Source: CAYMEV01 sp964389675 [NCBI: uncultured Candidatus Sumerlaeota bacterium] (lineage in GTDB: Bacteria; CAYMEV01). Taken from it: DNA of 64,000 bases. The stretch is from the NCBI GenBank assembly GCA_964389675.1, contig CAYMEV010000010.1, forward strand, positions 1 to 64,000, read 5' to 3'. The translations under genes were made by a program, and so were the position numbers. The notes beneath the pieces were generated by a model, which saw only the letters and a list, made by a program, of their open reading frames with translations, did not search any database and was not told where the DNA came from. Positions 1-8,182 of the stretch are shown here, in pieces (the stretch's first letter is position 1; each line of letters starts with the position of its first letter).

Positions 1-1247
1 CTGAAAGGCTTTATAATACACTGAAAAAGCTCAGGGATATTGGCAATACCGTTATAATTGTCGAGCATGACGATCTGATAATAAAGGGATCGGATTATAT
101 TATCGACCTGGGCCCTAAAGCAGGAAAGGATGGCGGGGATATCGTATATATGGGCCACCCCTCAGGGCTTGCTGAAAATGACGGATTGACCGCCCAGTAC
201 ATAAATGGCATGAAGAGGATAGAAATACCGAAAAAGTACCGTAAACCGCTGAAAGGCAAAATGCTTTCGGTAATTGGAGCAAGGGCAAATAATCTGAAAA
301 ATATACTGGCAGAAATCCCACTTGGTGTATTTGTCTGTATTACAGGCGTATCTGGTTCAGGGAAAAGCACACTGCTTGAAGATATCGTATACAGGTCGCT
401 AATGAAGAGCATTTATAATTCCAGGGAAAGCACAGGAGAATGTGATGAGATAAGGGGCATGGAATTCATCGATAGAGTAATCAATATTGATCAGAGCCCT
501 ATCGGAAGGACGCCAAGATCAAATCCGGTGACCTATATAGATGCCTTTGCAACAGTAAGGCAGCTTTTTTCATCGGTACCTGCAGCAAGGGAGAGGGGAT
601 ACAGGCCCGGGAGATTCTCCTTCAATGTAAAGGGCGGAAGGTGCGAAAAATGCCATGGGGCCGGCAGAGTAAAGGTCGAAATGCATTTTCTTCCAGATAT
701 TTTCATTACATGTTCTCAATGCTCGGGGAAGCGCTATAATCCGGAAACCCTTGATATCAGGTACAAGGGTAAAAATATTGCAGAAGTGCTTGATATGACT
801 GTAGAAGAAGCCCTTACATTCTTTGAAAATATTCCGCACCTGAAGAAGAAACTTGCACTTCTGAAAGAGGTCGGGCTGGACTATATAACACTTGGACAGC
901 CTGCAACAACGCTTTCAGGCGGGGAAGCACAAAGGCTTAAGCTGACCAAGGAGCTTTCAAAGGCCACAAAGGGACATACCTTTTATATCCTTGATGAGCC
1001 TACCATAGGCCTGCACCCCTATGATATAAACAAGCTTCTTATAGTGCTTCAGAAACTGGTTGACAAGGGCAATACAGTCGTAATTATTGAACATAATATG
1101 GATATCATAAAGAATGCTGATTATATTATAGACCTTGGCCCTGAGGGAGGAGATGCGGGAGGCCGTATTATTGCGCATGGGACCCCCCGGGATATTGCCC
1201 TGGAAGATAAGTCATATACCGGAAGATTTCTCAAGGAACTGCTGTAA
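1..1247 (+). CDS. uvrA: UvrA excinuclease subunit A, C-terminal part (cut by window edge)
   Basis: These are the last 414 or so residues of UvrA, the damage-recognition ATPase of UvrABC nucleotide excision repair; the start lies left of the window. Reading from base 3, the fragment opens in the Walker B/H-loop end of the first ABC domain (VIIVEHDD, then YIIDLGP). The second ABC domain follows with Walker [10 protein letters not shown] (345-371), the UvrA zinc module (CEKC then CSQC around 640-730, followed by the family hallmark GKRYNPETL), signature [11 protein letters not shown] (about 911-943), Walker [13 protein letters not shown] and a second VVIIEHN. It ends FLKELL, as UvrA proteins usually do. 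UvrA is about 940 residues, so somewhat under half is present. No terminator is seen after it, and the efflux-operon promoter begins 10 bases downstream. Confidence 0.97.
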   Translation, partial: ERLYNTLKKLRDIGNTVIIVEHDDLIIKGSDYIIDLGPKAGKDGGDIVYMGHPSGLAENDGLTAQYINGMKRIEIPKKYRKPLKGKMLSVIGARANNLKNILAEIPLGVFVCITGVSGSGKSTLLEDIVYRSLMKSIYNSRESTGECDEIRGMEFIDRVINIDQSPIGRTPRSNPVTYIDAFATVRQLFSSVPAARERGYRPGRFSFNVKGGRCEKCHGAGRVKVEMHFLPDIFITCSQCSGKRYNPETLDIRYKGKNIAEVLDMTVEEALTFFENIPHLKKKLALLKEVGLDYITLGQPATTLSGGEAQRLKLTKELSKATKGHTFYILDEPTIGLHPYDINKLLIVLQKLVDKGNTVVIIEHNMDIIKNADYIIDLGPEGGDAGGRIIAHGTPRDIALEDKSYTGRFLKELL

Positions 1248-1256
1248 AAAAAACAA

Positions 1257-1287
1257 TTGACAAACTTTTAAGTATAATTATTATACT
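1257..1287 (+). promoter_or_regulatory. Candidate sigma70-type promoter of the TetR-RND efflux operon
   Basis: A consensus -35 TTGACA (1257-1262) is followed by TATACT at 1282-1287 (19-nt spacer) or TTATAC at 1281-1286 (18 nt). The spacer is longer than ideal. The -10 runs into the first operator half-site, so a bound repressor would cover it. Confidence 0.6.
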
Positions 1288-1316
1288 GACCAGTCAGTAA
1301 TAAACTGACCAGTCAT
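1285..1316. promoter_or_regulatory. Tandem TetR-family operator
   Basis: Two copies of a 14-bp palindrome lie between the -35/-10 region and the regulator start. Copy one (1285-1298) is perfect: ACTGAC, CA, GTCAGT. Copy two (1304-1317) is ACTGAC, CA, then GTCA followed by T, so its outer arm is imperfect. They are 19 bp apart start to start. TetR/AcrR regulators typically bind such inverted repeats in their own promoter, so autoregulation by the next gene is the natural reading. Confidence 0.7.
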
Positions 1317-1337
1317 AAGTATGAAAGGAGGATGATA

Positions 1338-1964
1338 TTGGAAAATCCTAACAGAAGAGAAAGAGAAAGGATTGCAAGAAAGCAGGACATTATGTCTGCT
1401 GCATGCCAGGTTTTTGCCCGGAATGGTTTTTACCGTGCTACCCTCGATGAGATTGCAGAGAAGGCTGATTTCAGCAAGGCTACTATCTATACATATTTCA
1501 AAAATAAATCAGACCTGTTCTTAAGGCTTGTAATTGATGGTTTATGCGAGCTTACAGAACTTCTGGAGGAGACCATAAAAGAAAAAGCGGAAATTAAGAC
1601 CCTGCTGAGAAATATCATTCATCAGGTATTTGAATACCTGGATAAACACAGAGAATTCTTCGTTTTGCTCTGGGAGCAGAGAATTGCGATCCACAGGGAG
1701 ATCGCCTGTAATGCTGAGGATTATGAAGAAGAATTTCAGGATGCTACACAGAAACTGGATAATTCTTTTGAGAGGCTTTTCAGGCAGGCAGCTGAAAAGA
1801 AACAGATAGACAAAAGCATACCTGCGGATATCCTCTCGTCCATTATAATCGGCTCTATTTTTGGAACCATCCGCATATGGATGGAAAGAAACCCCGAGGA
1901 GCCTTTAGCTGATAAAACAGATATAATAATGAAAGTATTCTGGGAAGGAGCAGGGAATAAGTGA
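1338..1964 (+). CDS. TetR/AcrR-family repressor of the efflux operon
   Basis: This is a DNA-binding transcriptional regulator of about 208 residues, normal for TetR/AcrR. The N-terminal helix-turn-helix is clear: an arginine-rich lead-in, MSAACQVFARNGFYRATLDE, then IAEKADFSKATIYTYFKNKSDLF. The C-terminal ligand and dimer domain is helical and not diagnostic of a ligand. I favour the TTG at 1338 as start because AAAGGAGG (1324-1331) lies 6 nt before it; the in-frame ATG at 1332 touches the ribosome site. It is the first gene of an operon with a TolC-type channel, an adaptor and an RND pump, 1 nt before the next start. It probably represses them and itself through the two palindromes upstream, with release by a pump substrate (inferred). 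Confidence 0.93.
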   Translation: MENPNRRERERIARKQDIMSAACQVFARNGFYRATLDEIAEKADFSKATIYTYFKNKSDLFLRLVIDGLCELTELLEETIKEKAEIKTLLRNIIHQVFEYLDKHREFFVLLWEQRIAIHREIACNAEDYEEEFQDATQKLDNSFERLFRQAAEKKQIDKSIPADILSSIIIGSIFGTIRIWMERNPEEPLADKTDIIMKVFWEGAGNK

Positions 1965-1965
1965 A

Positions 1966-3261
1966 ATGAAACGATTGATAATATTAATGGTGATCTTTAT
2001 AATTTTCATGATGAACTCTTTTTCCTACAGTTCTGAATTAAATCTTACTGTCAGTGACTGTATCGAGATGGCCTTGAAGAACAATAAAAACATTATGATA
2101 GTACGGCAGGAGATTGAGTATGCCGATGCTCAGATAAAAGAGGCCTATGGTGCAGCGTTACCGGTAATCAGCCTTAATGCCGGATCGAAGCATCAGGATA
2201 AGGTCAGGACAATGACAATTCCGTCTGAAGATGGGACAATAGAGATCCCTACAGGCAAAAAGGATACTTATTATGGAAATATAACACTTACCCAGCCGCT
2301 TTGGGTGGGAGGAAAAGTCGGAGCTGCGGTAGATGGTGCAAAGCTGTATGAAAAATATGTTACGCATACATTTGAAAATACAAAACAGCAGATAGTATAT
2401 GCTGTTAAAATATCCTGCTATACTGTCATGCTTGCAGATGAAATGAGGGATATCTCCGAAAAGGCACTGATACAGGCAGAAAACCACTTTAAACAGGTCA
2501 AAAAGCTCTACGACCAGGGTATGGCATCGCGTTTTGACCTTCTCAGGTCCGAAGTCGCTGTTTCAAACAGCAGGCCTCCTTACCTGGAGGCAGAGAACGC
2601 CTATGACCTTGCTGTCCTGAAGCTGAAGAACATTATAGGCCTGCCGTCTGAGGCTGATATTGTAATAAGCGAGGAATTCAGGTATATACCGGAAGATTTA
2701 TCGATTGAAGAGGGGCTCAGTACAGCGCTCGAAAACAGGCAGGACCTCAGGGCACTGGATATACAGGTAGATATGAACAGGGTAATTCGCAAGATCAATT
2801 ATTCAGACTATTATCCCTCAATATTCTTTAATGCTGATTACAGCGCATCAAGGGATAAAACAGCAAAAAATGATATATATGGTGAACTCAGTGCCGGGTT
2901 AATGCTTAGCTGGAGTTTCGATTTTGGGACAAGAGGTTCTGTAAAGCAGGCAGATATCAGGATCAAACAGGCAATATTTCAGAAAGAACAGCTGATAACA
3001 GATATTGAATATGAGGTAAAGCAGGCTTTCCTGAATCTAAAGGAGGCTGAGGCTGTCATATTGTCCCAGGAGAAGACGATATCAATGGCAGAAGAATCGT
3101 TAAGAATAGCCGAGGTCAGGTATCAGAGCGGAACAGGGACTCATATAGAGGTAACTGATGCACAGTTTTCGCTTAATATGGCAAGGACGAACTATATACA
3201 GGCTCTGTACGGCTATTTTGTAGCCCGGACGACCATTGAAAAGGTAATTGGAATATTATAA
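1966..3261 (+). CDS. TolC-family outer-membrane efflux channel
   Basis: A 431-residue outer membrane factor that would form the exit duct of the RND pump encoded two genes downstream. It starts with a signal peptide (MKRL, then a hydrophobic run to about residue 22). It then shows the two-fold OEP repeat: LTVSDCIEMALKNNKNIM opens repeat one and IEEGLSTALENRQDLRALDI opens repeat two. Both have the long alternating coiled-coil helices of this family, and IAEVRYQSGTGTHIEVTDAQ is the usual C-terminal hallmark. The ATG at 1966 lies 1 nt after the regulator stop, with GGAAGGAG at 1943-1950, so translation is probably coupled. Length is typical of TolC-like proteins. Confidence 0.94.
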   Translation: MKRLIILMVIFIIFMMNSFSYSSELNLTVSDCIEMALKNNKNIMIVRQEIEYADAQIKEAYGAALPVISLNAGSKHQDKVRTMTIPSEDGTIEIPTGKKDTYYGNITLTQPLWVGGKVGAAVDGAKLYEKYVTHTFENTKQQIVYAVKISCYTVMLADEMRDISEKALIQAENHFKQVKKLYDQGMASRFDLLRSEVAVSNSRPPYLEAENAYDLAVLKLKNIIGLPSEADIVISEEFRYIPEDLSIEEGLSTALENRQDLRALDIQVDMNRVIRKINYSDYYPSIFFNADYSASRDKTAKNDIYGELSAGLMLSWSFDFGTRGSVKQADIRIKQAIFQKEQLITDIEYEVKQAFLNLKEAEAVILSQEKTISMAEESLRIAEVRYQSGTGTHIEVTDAQFSLNMARTNYIQALYGYFVARTTIEKVIGIL

Positions 3262-3276
3262 TAAGGAGATATTGCA

Positions 3277-4326
3277 GTGAAGAGAAATATAATAAATATC
3301 AGTTTGATAGCCGTGGTTACTATGGCTTTTATGGTAATTTCATGCGGATCGGGCAATGAGGATGGAACAATTGCATATGCAGAGCAGAATGTTGAAGTCA
3401 GGCCTATCCCTGTCAGGGTAATGGAGGTGAAACTGCAGGAGTTTGCAAAAATGCTGGACTACAATGCCACCCTGGAGGGGGCAATACAGTCTGAAGCAAG
3501 GAGCAATGTGGACGGGGTATTGAAAAATATCAGCGTAAGGACAGGGCAATATGTCAAAAAGGATGCAATTATTGCATCATTTGATGAAGACCTTCCTGCT
3601 TCAGGTTTTATCCAGGCAAAATCAGCTTTCGAGATAGCTAAGACAACCTATGAGAGAATGCAGAACCTTTATGATGCCGGAGGCATCTCCAGGCAGCAGC
3701 TTGATGAGTCGGAAACACAATACAATATTTCCCGGGCAAATTATGATTCAGCCATTAAAAACGTAAACATTCTTGCGCCTATTTCAGGGATTGTCTCCAA
3801 TATCAGTGCAAGGGCCGGTGATAACCTTTATAAAGGGGAGCCTGTTGCAACAATTGCGGACCTGTCAAGCCTGAATGCAAAAATATTTGTGGGTGAACAG
3901 GATATTGACGGATTTTATGAGGGGCTGGAGGTCGATATATCTACAAACAGCATGAAACATGAGGCAAAGGGTACGGTAAAAAAGGTTGCAATGTCAGCAG
4001 ATCCTCAGAGAAGAGCCTTTGAGGTCGAAGTCTCGGTTGATAATTCGGGAAATACCTATAAACCAGGGATGCTGGTAGATGTACATGCTCTGATTAACAG
4101 GATAGAGAATGCTGTCGTTATCCCAAAGCTGATCATTCAGAGTGATACCGGCGGAGATTTTATATTTATTGTAAAGGATCAAAAAGCTGTCAAGAGGATT
4201 ATTAAAACCGGAATGGAATCAAGGGGGATGATCCATGTAGAAAGCGGTCTTTCTCCCGGGGACCTGCTTGTGACGGAAGGCCAGTTCTCTTTGTATGACC
4301 AGGCTCCTGTTGCATTTGCAGATTAA
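3277..4326 (+). CDS. RND efflux periplasmic adaptor (membrane fusion protein), lipoprotein
   Basis: A 349-residue HlyD/AcrA-type adaptor linking the inner-membrane pump to the outer-membrane channel. The GTG start at 3277 has AAGGAG (3263-3268) 8 nt upstream. The signal sequence ends in the lipobox-like VISC with Cys23, so the protein is probably lipid-anchored in the inner membrane like AcrA. A barrel-sandwich (lipoyl) half lies around SNVDGVLKNISVRTGQYVKK, followed by a short helical hairpin with GGISRQQLDESETQYN. The second lipoyl half is NILAPISGIVSNISARAGD, then beta-barrel and membrane-proximal domains. It sits 15 nt after the channel gene and 22 nt before the pump, completing a tripartite system. 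Confidence 0.94.
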   Translation: MKRNIINISLIAVVTMAFMVISCGSGNEDGTIAYAEQNVEVRPIPVRVMEVKLQEFAKMLDYNATLEGAIQSEARSNVDGVLKNISVRTGQYVKKDAIIASFDEDLPASGFIQAKSAFEIAKTTYERMQNLYDAGGISRQQLDESETQYNISRANYDSAIKNVNILAPISGIVSNISARAGDNLYKGEPVATIADLSSLNAKIFVGEQDIDGFYEGLEVDISTNSMKHEAKGTVKKVAMSADPQRRAFEVEVSVDNSGNTYKPGMLVDVHALINRIENAVVIPKLIIQSDTGGDFIFIVKDQKAVKRIIKTGMESRGMIHVESGLSPGDLLVTEGQFSLYDQAPVAFAD

Positions 4327-4348
4327 GAACAGCGTTTAGGAGATTAGC

Positions 4349-7300
4349 ATGTCAGTGATAAGATTTATAATAAACAGGCCCATAATGACGCTGATGATGA
4401 TCATGTCCCTGATCGTCATTGGTATTTACATGTACAGAGACCTCCCGGTCGACCAGATGCCGAAGTTTGATATTCCATTCGCAACCGTCAGTACCGTGTA
4501 TCCCGGAGCAGGACCTGAAGAGGTTGAATCAACAATAACGAGGATACTTGAAGAAGAGATCAGCACAGTAAGCGGTATTAAGACAATAACGTCATATTCC
4601 CTGGAAAACATATCATATATCATTATTGAGTTCAATATGAATGAGGATATTGATGTCAAGGCCAACGATGTCAGGGAGAAGGTAGATTCTGTTGTTTCTG
4701 GCCTTCCGTCAGATGCAGAAAAGCCCTCTATATTAAAGATCGATATTGGTTCCTTTCCTGTATTCTATATGGCATTATCAGGCCCTGTCCCTACAAGCGA
4801 GCTTTACCGGTTTGCAGATGAAAAACTTAAGGATATATTCAGCCGTGTTCCAGGAGTAGCATCTGTAACAATAACAGGCGGCCAGGAGAGGGTTATATGG
4901 GTTGACTTGAAGAAAAGCAGCCTGGATGCATACGGTATAACCTTTGAGTCAGTACTTGGGTTCATATCAGCAAATAATCTTGATATGCCCGCAGGGTATT
5001 TCCAAAATCAGGGATTTGAGTATTCATTAAGGCTTGAAGGACAGTTAAGGGCTGTTGAAGAGCTTAATGAACTGATGGTGCCTACGCGGTATGGCCCGGT
5101 CAGGCTTGGTGAGCTGGCGGTTATTAGCGATGGGACAGAAGAAGTAAGGGAAATAACGCGCTACCTTGAAAAGGATGGAAATAACAAAAACGGGCTGATA
5201 AATACTGTAGGCATAGAGATTGTCAAACAGGGAGATGCAAATACAATAGAGACTGCCGACGGAATTCTGAAAGTTATAAAAGAGCTTGAGGCTGAGATAC
5301 CGCCAAGCTACAGCCTTGATATCATCCAGGACAGGTCCGTGTGGATAAAGGATGCCGTATCGGATACATTAAGCTCTATCTATCTGGGCATTGCATTTGT
5401 CGGCATAGTCCTTCTGGTATTTCTGCATGACTGGAGATCCTCCATTATCGCGGCTGTTGCTATACCGTCATCTATTATAGCATCGTTCACAGCAATGAAG
5501 ATAGGCGGTTTTTCGATAAATATCCTTACGCTTATGGCCTTTTCAGTGTCCATAGGTACTCTGGTAACGAATTCCATAGTTGTCCTGGAAAACATAATAT
5601 ACCATATCAGACAGAAGAGGGATGAAAGCCTGCAGGAAGCAACCATATCAGGGACCACGGAAATCCTGCTGGCAGTTGCATCATCAGCATTGACAAATGT
5701 GGTTGTATTTCTGCCAATAGCATTTATGAAGAGCCTGGTTGGTTCTGTATTCCTTGAATTTGGCCTGACAGTCACCTTTGCGACCCTTTTTTCACTGCTT
5801 GTATCCTTTACTCTGACACCGCTGATGTCATCGAGAATGCTGAAGCAAAAGGAAAGCAAAAACAGGATATCAGCCGCTTTTGATCGTATGTTTGATTCTC
5901 TGACGAATGTATATAGAAGAATACTCGGGTTATTTCTAAGGTCCAGGGCTGTATTTGTTCTTTCAATAATTACGGTCTTTCTGCTGTTTGGAGGGGCATT
6001 AAGGATTGCCGGCATTATCGGAGGGGAATTCTTTTCAAAGACTGACCAGGGACAGGTAGATATACAGATGGAATTTCCGACTACCTATGATATAACCCGG
6101 ACAAACGATATTTTCCTTGATATTGAGAAAAGGCTTGAGGCTCTGCCTGAAGTCTACTCGGTTTACACCAGGATAGGCCAGGTCTCTGAGATCAAGAGGG
6201 GCGTTAATATGGGCAGGATAATGCTGAAGCTCGTTCCAAAGGAGGAAAGGGATATCTCAAGTGAAAAGATGGCTGCAAGGGTAAGGGAGATGCTGAACCA
6301 ATACCCTGACATCATATTCAGTGTATCAGGGTCATCCGGCCTGAGGCCACAGAGCGAAGCGCCGATAGTTGTGGATATAAACGGCCAGGACCTCGACAGC
6401 CTTGAAATATATGCCAATAAAGTCCTGGGAATGGTCAGGCAGGTGAGCGGTACAATTGATGCTGAAACCGATTTTCGCGCCGGAAAGCCTGAAATCAAGG
6501 TCCTGCCTGACAAAAAAAGGCTGTCAACAGAAGGCCTGACTTCATATCAGCTTGCATCCCTGCTTAGAGGATCGGTCGAAGGATTGACCGCCAATGAGTA
6601 TCGTGAGGGAGGACGTGAATATGATATAAGGGTCAGGATGGAGGACAGGGGAAAGGACAATCTTGACAAAATAGAACAGCTCCCGGTAATGACTGCATCA
6701 GGTGTACCCATAGCCCTTATTCAGCTCTCTGAGATAGAATTCGGGAGAGCTCCCACAAGAATAGTAAGAAAGGATAAAGCGCGTTCAGTTTCTGTCCTGT
6801 CCAATGTTGAAGGCAGAACCGTTACTGAAGTTGCCGGGGATATAAAGAGGCTTCTGGATGATAAGCTTTCCCTGCCATTTGGTTATTCCTATAAAATAGG
6901 AGGCGAAATGGAAAATTACCAGGAGGCTGCCGTTGATTTCATTTCTGCATTTATCCTTGCTGTTATCCTCACATATATGCTCCTTTCAGCAATGCTGGAA
7001 TCATTTATACAGCCCCTGATAATACTGCTGACCATCCCGCTTTCCTTTATCGGTATATTCCCTGCTCTGCTGATCACAGGGAACAGCCTTAATATAGTAA
7101 GCATGATGGCCATTGTAATGCTCGTAGGGATTGTAGTGAACAATGCTATTCTCATGTTTGATTATACAAATATTCTGCACAGAAAGAAAAAACTAAAGCT
7201 TGTTGAAGCACTGCTGATCGCCTGCCCATTGAAATTAAAACCGATACTTATGTCAAATATCGCTATAATAATGGGAATGCTGCCGACAGCCCTCGGGATA

Positions 7301-7447
7301 GGAGAGGGTGCAGAGATAAGAGCCCCGCTTGCAATTGCATCAATTGGGGGGCTTGTAAGCTCTACTCTTCTTACTCTGTTTGTTGTACCGCAGATGTACC
7401 GCTTCGTAATGGCGACATATGAAAGGCTCTTCAGGATAAACAGGTAA
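4349..7447 (+). CDS. RND-family efflux pump (HAE1-like) lacking the proton-relay residues
   Basis: A 1032-residue inner-membrane transporter of the AcrB/HAE1 architecture: an N-terminal membrane helix, a porter domain (VSTVYPGAGPEEVE), helices 2-6, a repeated second half and a C-terminal membrane bundle. The start at 4349 has TAGGAG upstream. The fold-level motifs are intact, but the residues that carry protons in AcrB are not. At positions 407-408, where AcrB has Asp-Asp, this protein has Thr-Asn (GTLVTNSIVVLEN). Where AcrB has Lys940 it has Asn931 (VGIVVNNAILMF), and the Arg971 region reads KLKPILMS, with Lys. It may therefore be energised differently, or belong to a subfamily with another coupling scheme; pseudogenisation is unlikely because the frame is intact. 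It is the last gene of the operon and is followed by a strong terminator. Confidence 0.93.
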   Translation: MSVIRFIINRPIMTLMMIMSLIVIGIYMYRDLPVDQMPKFDIPFATVSTVYPGAGPEEVESTITRILEEEISTVSGIKTITSYSLENISYIIIEFNMNEDIDVKANDVREKVDSVVSGLPSDAEKPSILKIDIGSFPVFYMALSGPVPTSELYRFADEKLKDIFSRVPGVASVTITGGQERVIWVDLKKSSLDAYGITFESVLGFISANNLDMPAGYFQNQGFEYSLRLEGQLRAVEELNELMVPTRYGPVRLGELAVISDGTEEVREITRYLEKDGNNKNGLINTVGIEIVKQGDANTIETADGILKVIKELEAEIPPSYSLDIIQDRSVWIKDAVSDTLSSIYLGIAFVGIVLLVFLHDWRSSIIAAVAIPSSIIASFTAMKIGGFSINILTLMAFSVSIGTLVTNSIVVLENIIYHIRQKRDESLQEATISGTTEILLAVASSALTNVVVFLPIAFMKSLVGSVFLEFGLTVTFATLFSLLVSFTLTPLMSSRMLKQKESKNRISAAFDRMFDSLTNVYRRILGLFLRSRAVFVLSIITVFLLFGGALRIAGIIGGEFFSKTDQGQVDIQMEFPTTYDITRTNDIFLDIEKRLEALPEVYSVYTRIGQVSEIKRGVNMGRIMLKLVPKEERDISSEKMAARVREMLNQYPDIIFSVSGSSGLRPQSEAPIVVDINGQDLDSLEIYANKVLGMVRQVSGTIDAETDFRAGKPEIKVLPDKKRLSTEGLTSYQLASLLRGSVEGLTANEYREGGREYDIRVRMEDRGKDNLDKIEQLPVMTASGVPIALIQLSEIEFGRAPTRIVRKDKARSVSVLSNVEGRTVTEVAGDIKRLLDDKLSLPFGYSYKIGGEMENYQEAAVDFISAFILAVILTYMLLSAMLESFIQPLIILLTIPLSFIGIFPALLITGNSLNIVSMMAIVMLVGIVVNNAILMFDYTNILHRKKKLKLVEALLIACPLKLKPILMSNIAIIMGMLPTALGIGEGAEIRAPLAIASIGGLVSSTLLTLFVVPQMYRFVMATYERLFRINR

Positions 7448-7452
7448 TAAGG

Positions 7453-7484
7453 AAGGCAGCATGGGCTTAACCCATGCTGCCTTT
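7453..7484 (+). terminator. Rho-independent terminator of the efflux operon
   Basis: A perfect 13-bp stem, AAGGCAGCATGGG (7453-7465) with its complement (7471-7483), has a 5-nt loop and is followed by a T-rich run (TTTCTCTTCTTC). It ends the plus-strand efflux operon. Because the C25 peptidase gene converges from the other side, it may also act on the minus strand, although the T-run there is poorer. Confidence 0.85.
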
Positions 7485-7525
7485 CTCTTCTTCTTCAGGA
7501 GATACTCCTGATCCTAAGCAGCTGA

Positions 7526-8182
7526 TCACATAATCCAGTTAAGGGATGTCCTGAATTGTTCTGTTTCGCCGTAGGTGGAAACAGATTCCAGGATATAGAT
7601 ATATTTGCCTCCAGGCTTTACAGAATCAGTGAAGTTATAGACATGCGGCTCAGAAGATGTCCCATATCCCTCTATCAGTGAGCTGTTGAGCTTTACAGGT
7701 GTAAGGGCGACAAACGGGCTTATTTTTCTGAGTGATAACCTGTACAGATTCCAGCCGAGGTTATCAGTTTCCGTCATTGTCATCCATTCTATTAAAGCCC
7801 TGTTTCCCATTCCGTTTGCATTAAAATAAGTAAGCTCAACCGGAAGGGGTACTTCGATATAAGCCTGATTATTACCAGAATTTCCATCCGTCGGCAGTAC
7901 ATTTGATATGATGACGGTCAGTATATATGCCCTTGCTTCAAGGCCGGTGGTATCCCAGTCTGCTTCAATATCAGCATATTCAAGAGAAGGAATGCTTCCG
8001 AAGCTTTCTGATGTTATCAGCTGAAGGTCTGTGTTCGGGGCGGTGCTGTAGTAGAAGGCTGCATCGCCTGATGCTACTTCTTCCAGCCCAAGGTTTCTTA
8101 TCCTTGCAGAAATATTCACTGTATCGCCGGGTTCGGGGTTTGCATTGCTGAAAGTAATGTCCTGTGAAGAAATTGAAGCATC
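7526..8182 (-). repeat. Shared C-terminal module, copy in the C25 peptidase
   Basis: About 218 residues: a CARDB-like half starting DASISSQDITFSNANPEPGD, then LPVELTYFNANGMGNRALIE and a second half ending in LNWIM at the stop. Nearly every landmark recurs in the kelch protein and the zinc metalloprotease: LPVEL, EWMT/RWQT, DNLGWNLYR, PFV, TPV, GTSSEP, YILESVST, RTSLNW. Confidence 0.85.

Noticed and set aside
1285-1316. Short direct repeats as a CRISPR or mobile-element end
   Set aside because: Only two 14-bp copies in a promoter, each palindromic; they fit a TetR operator.
5380-6015. 211-residue antisense frame inside the RND pump gene
   Set aside because: It shadows conserved transmembrane coding sequence and has no ribosome site or recognisable domain.
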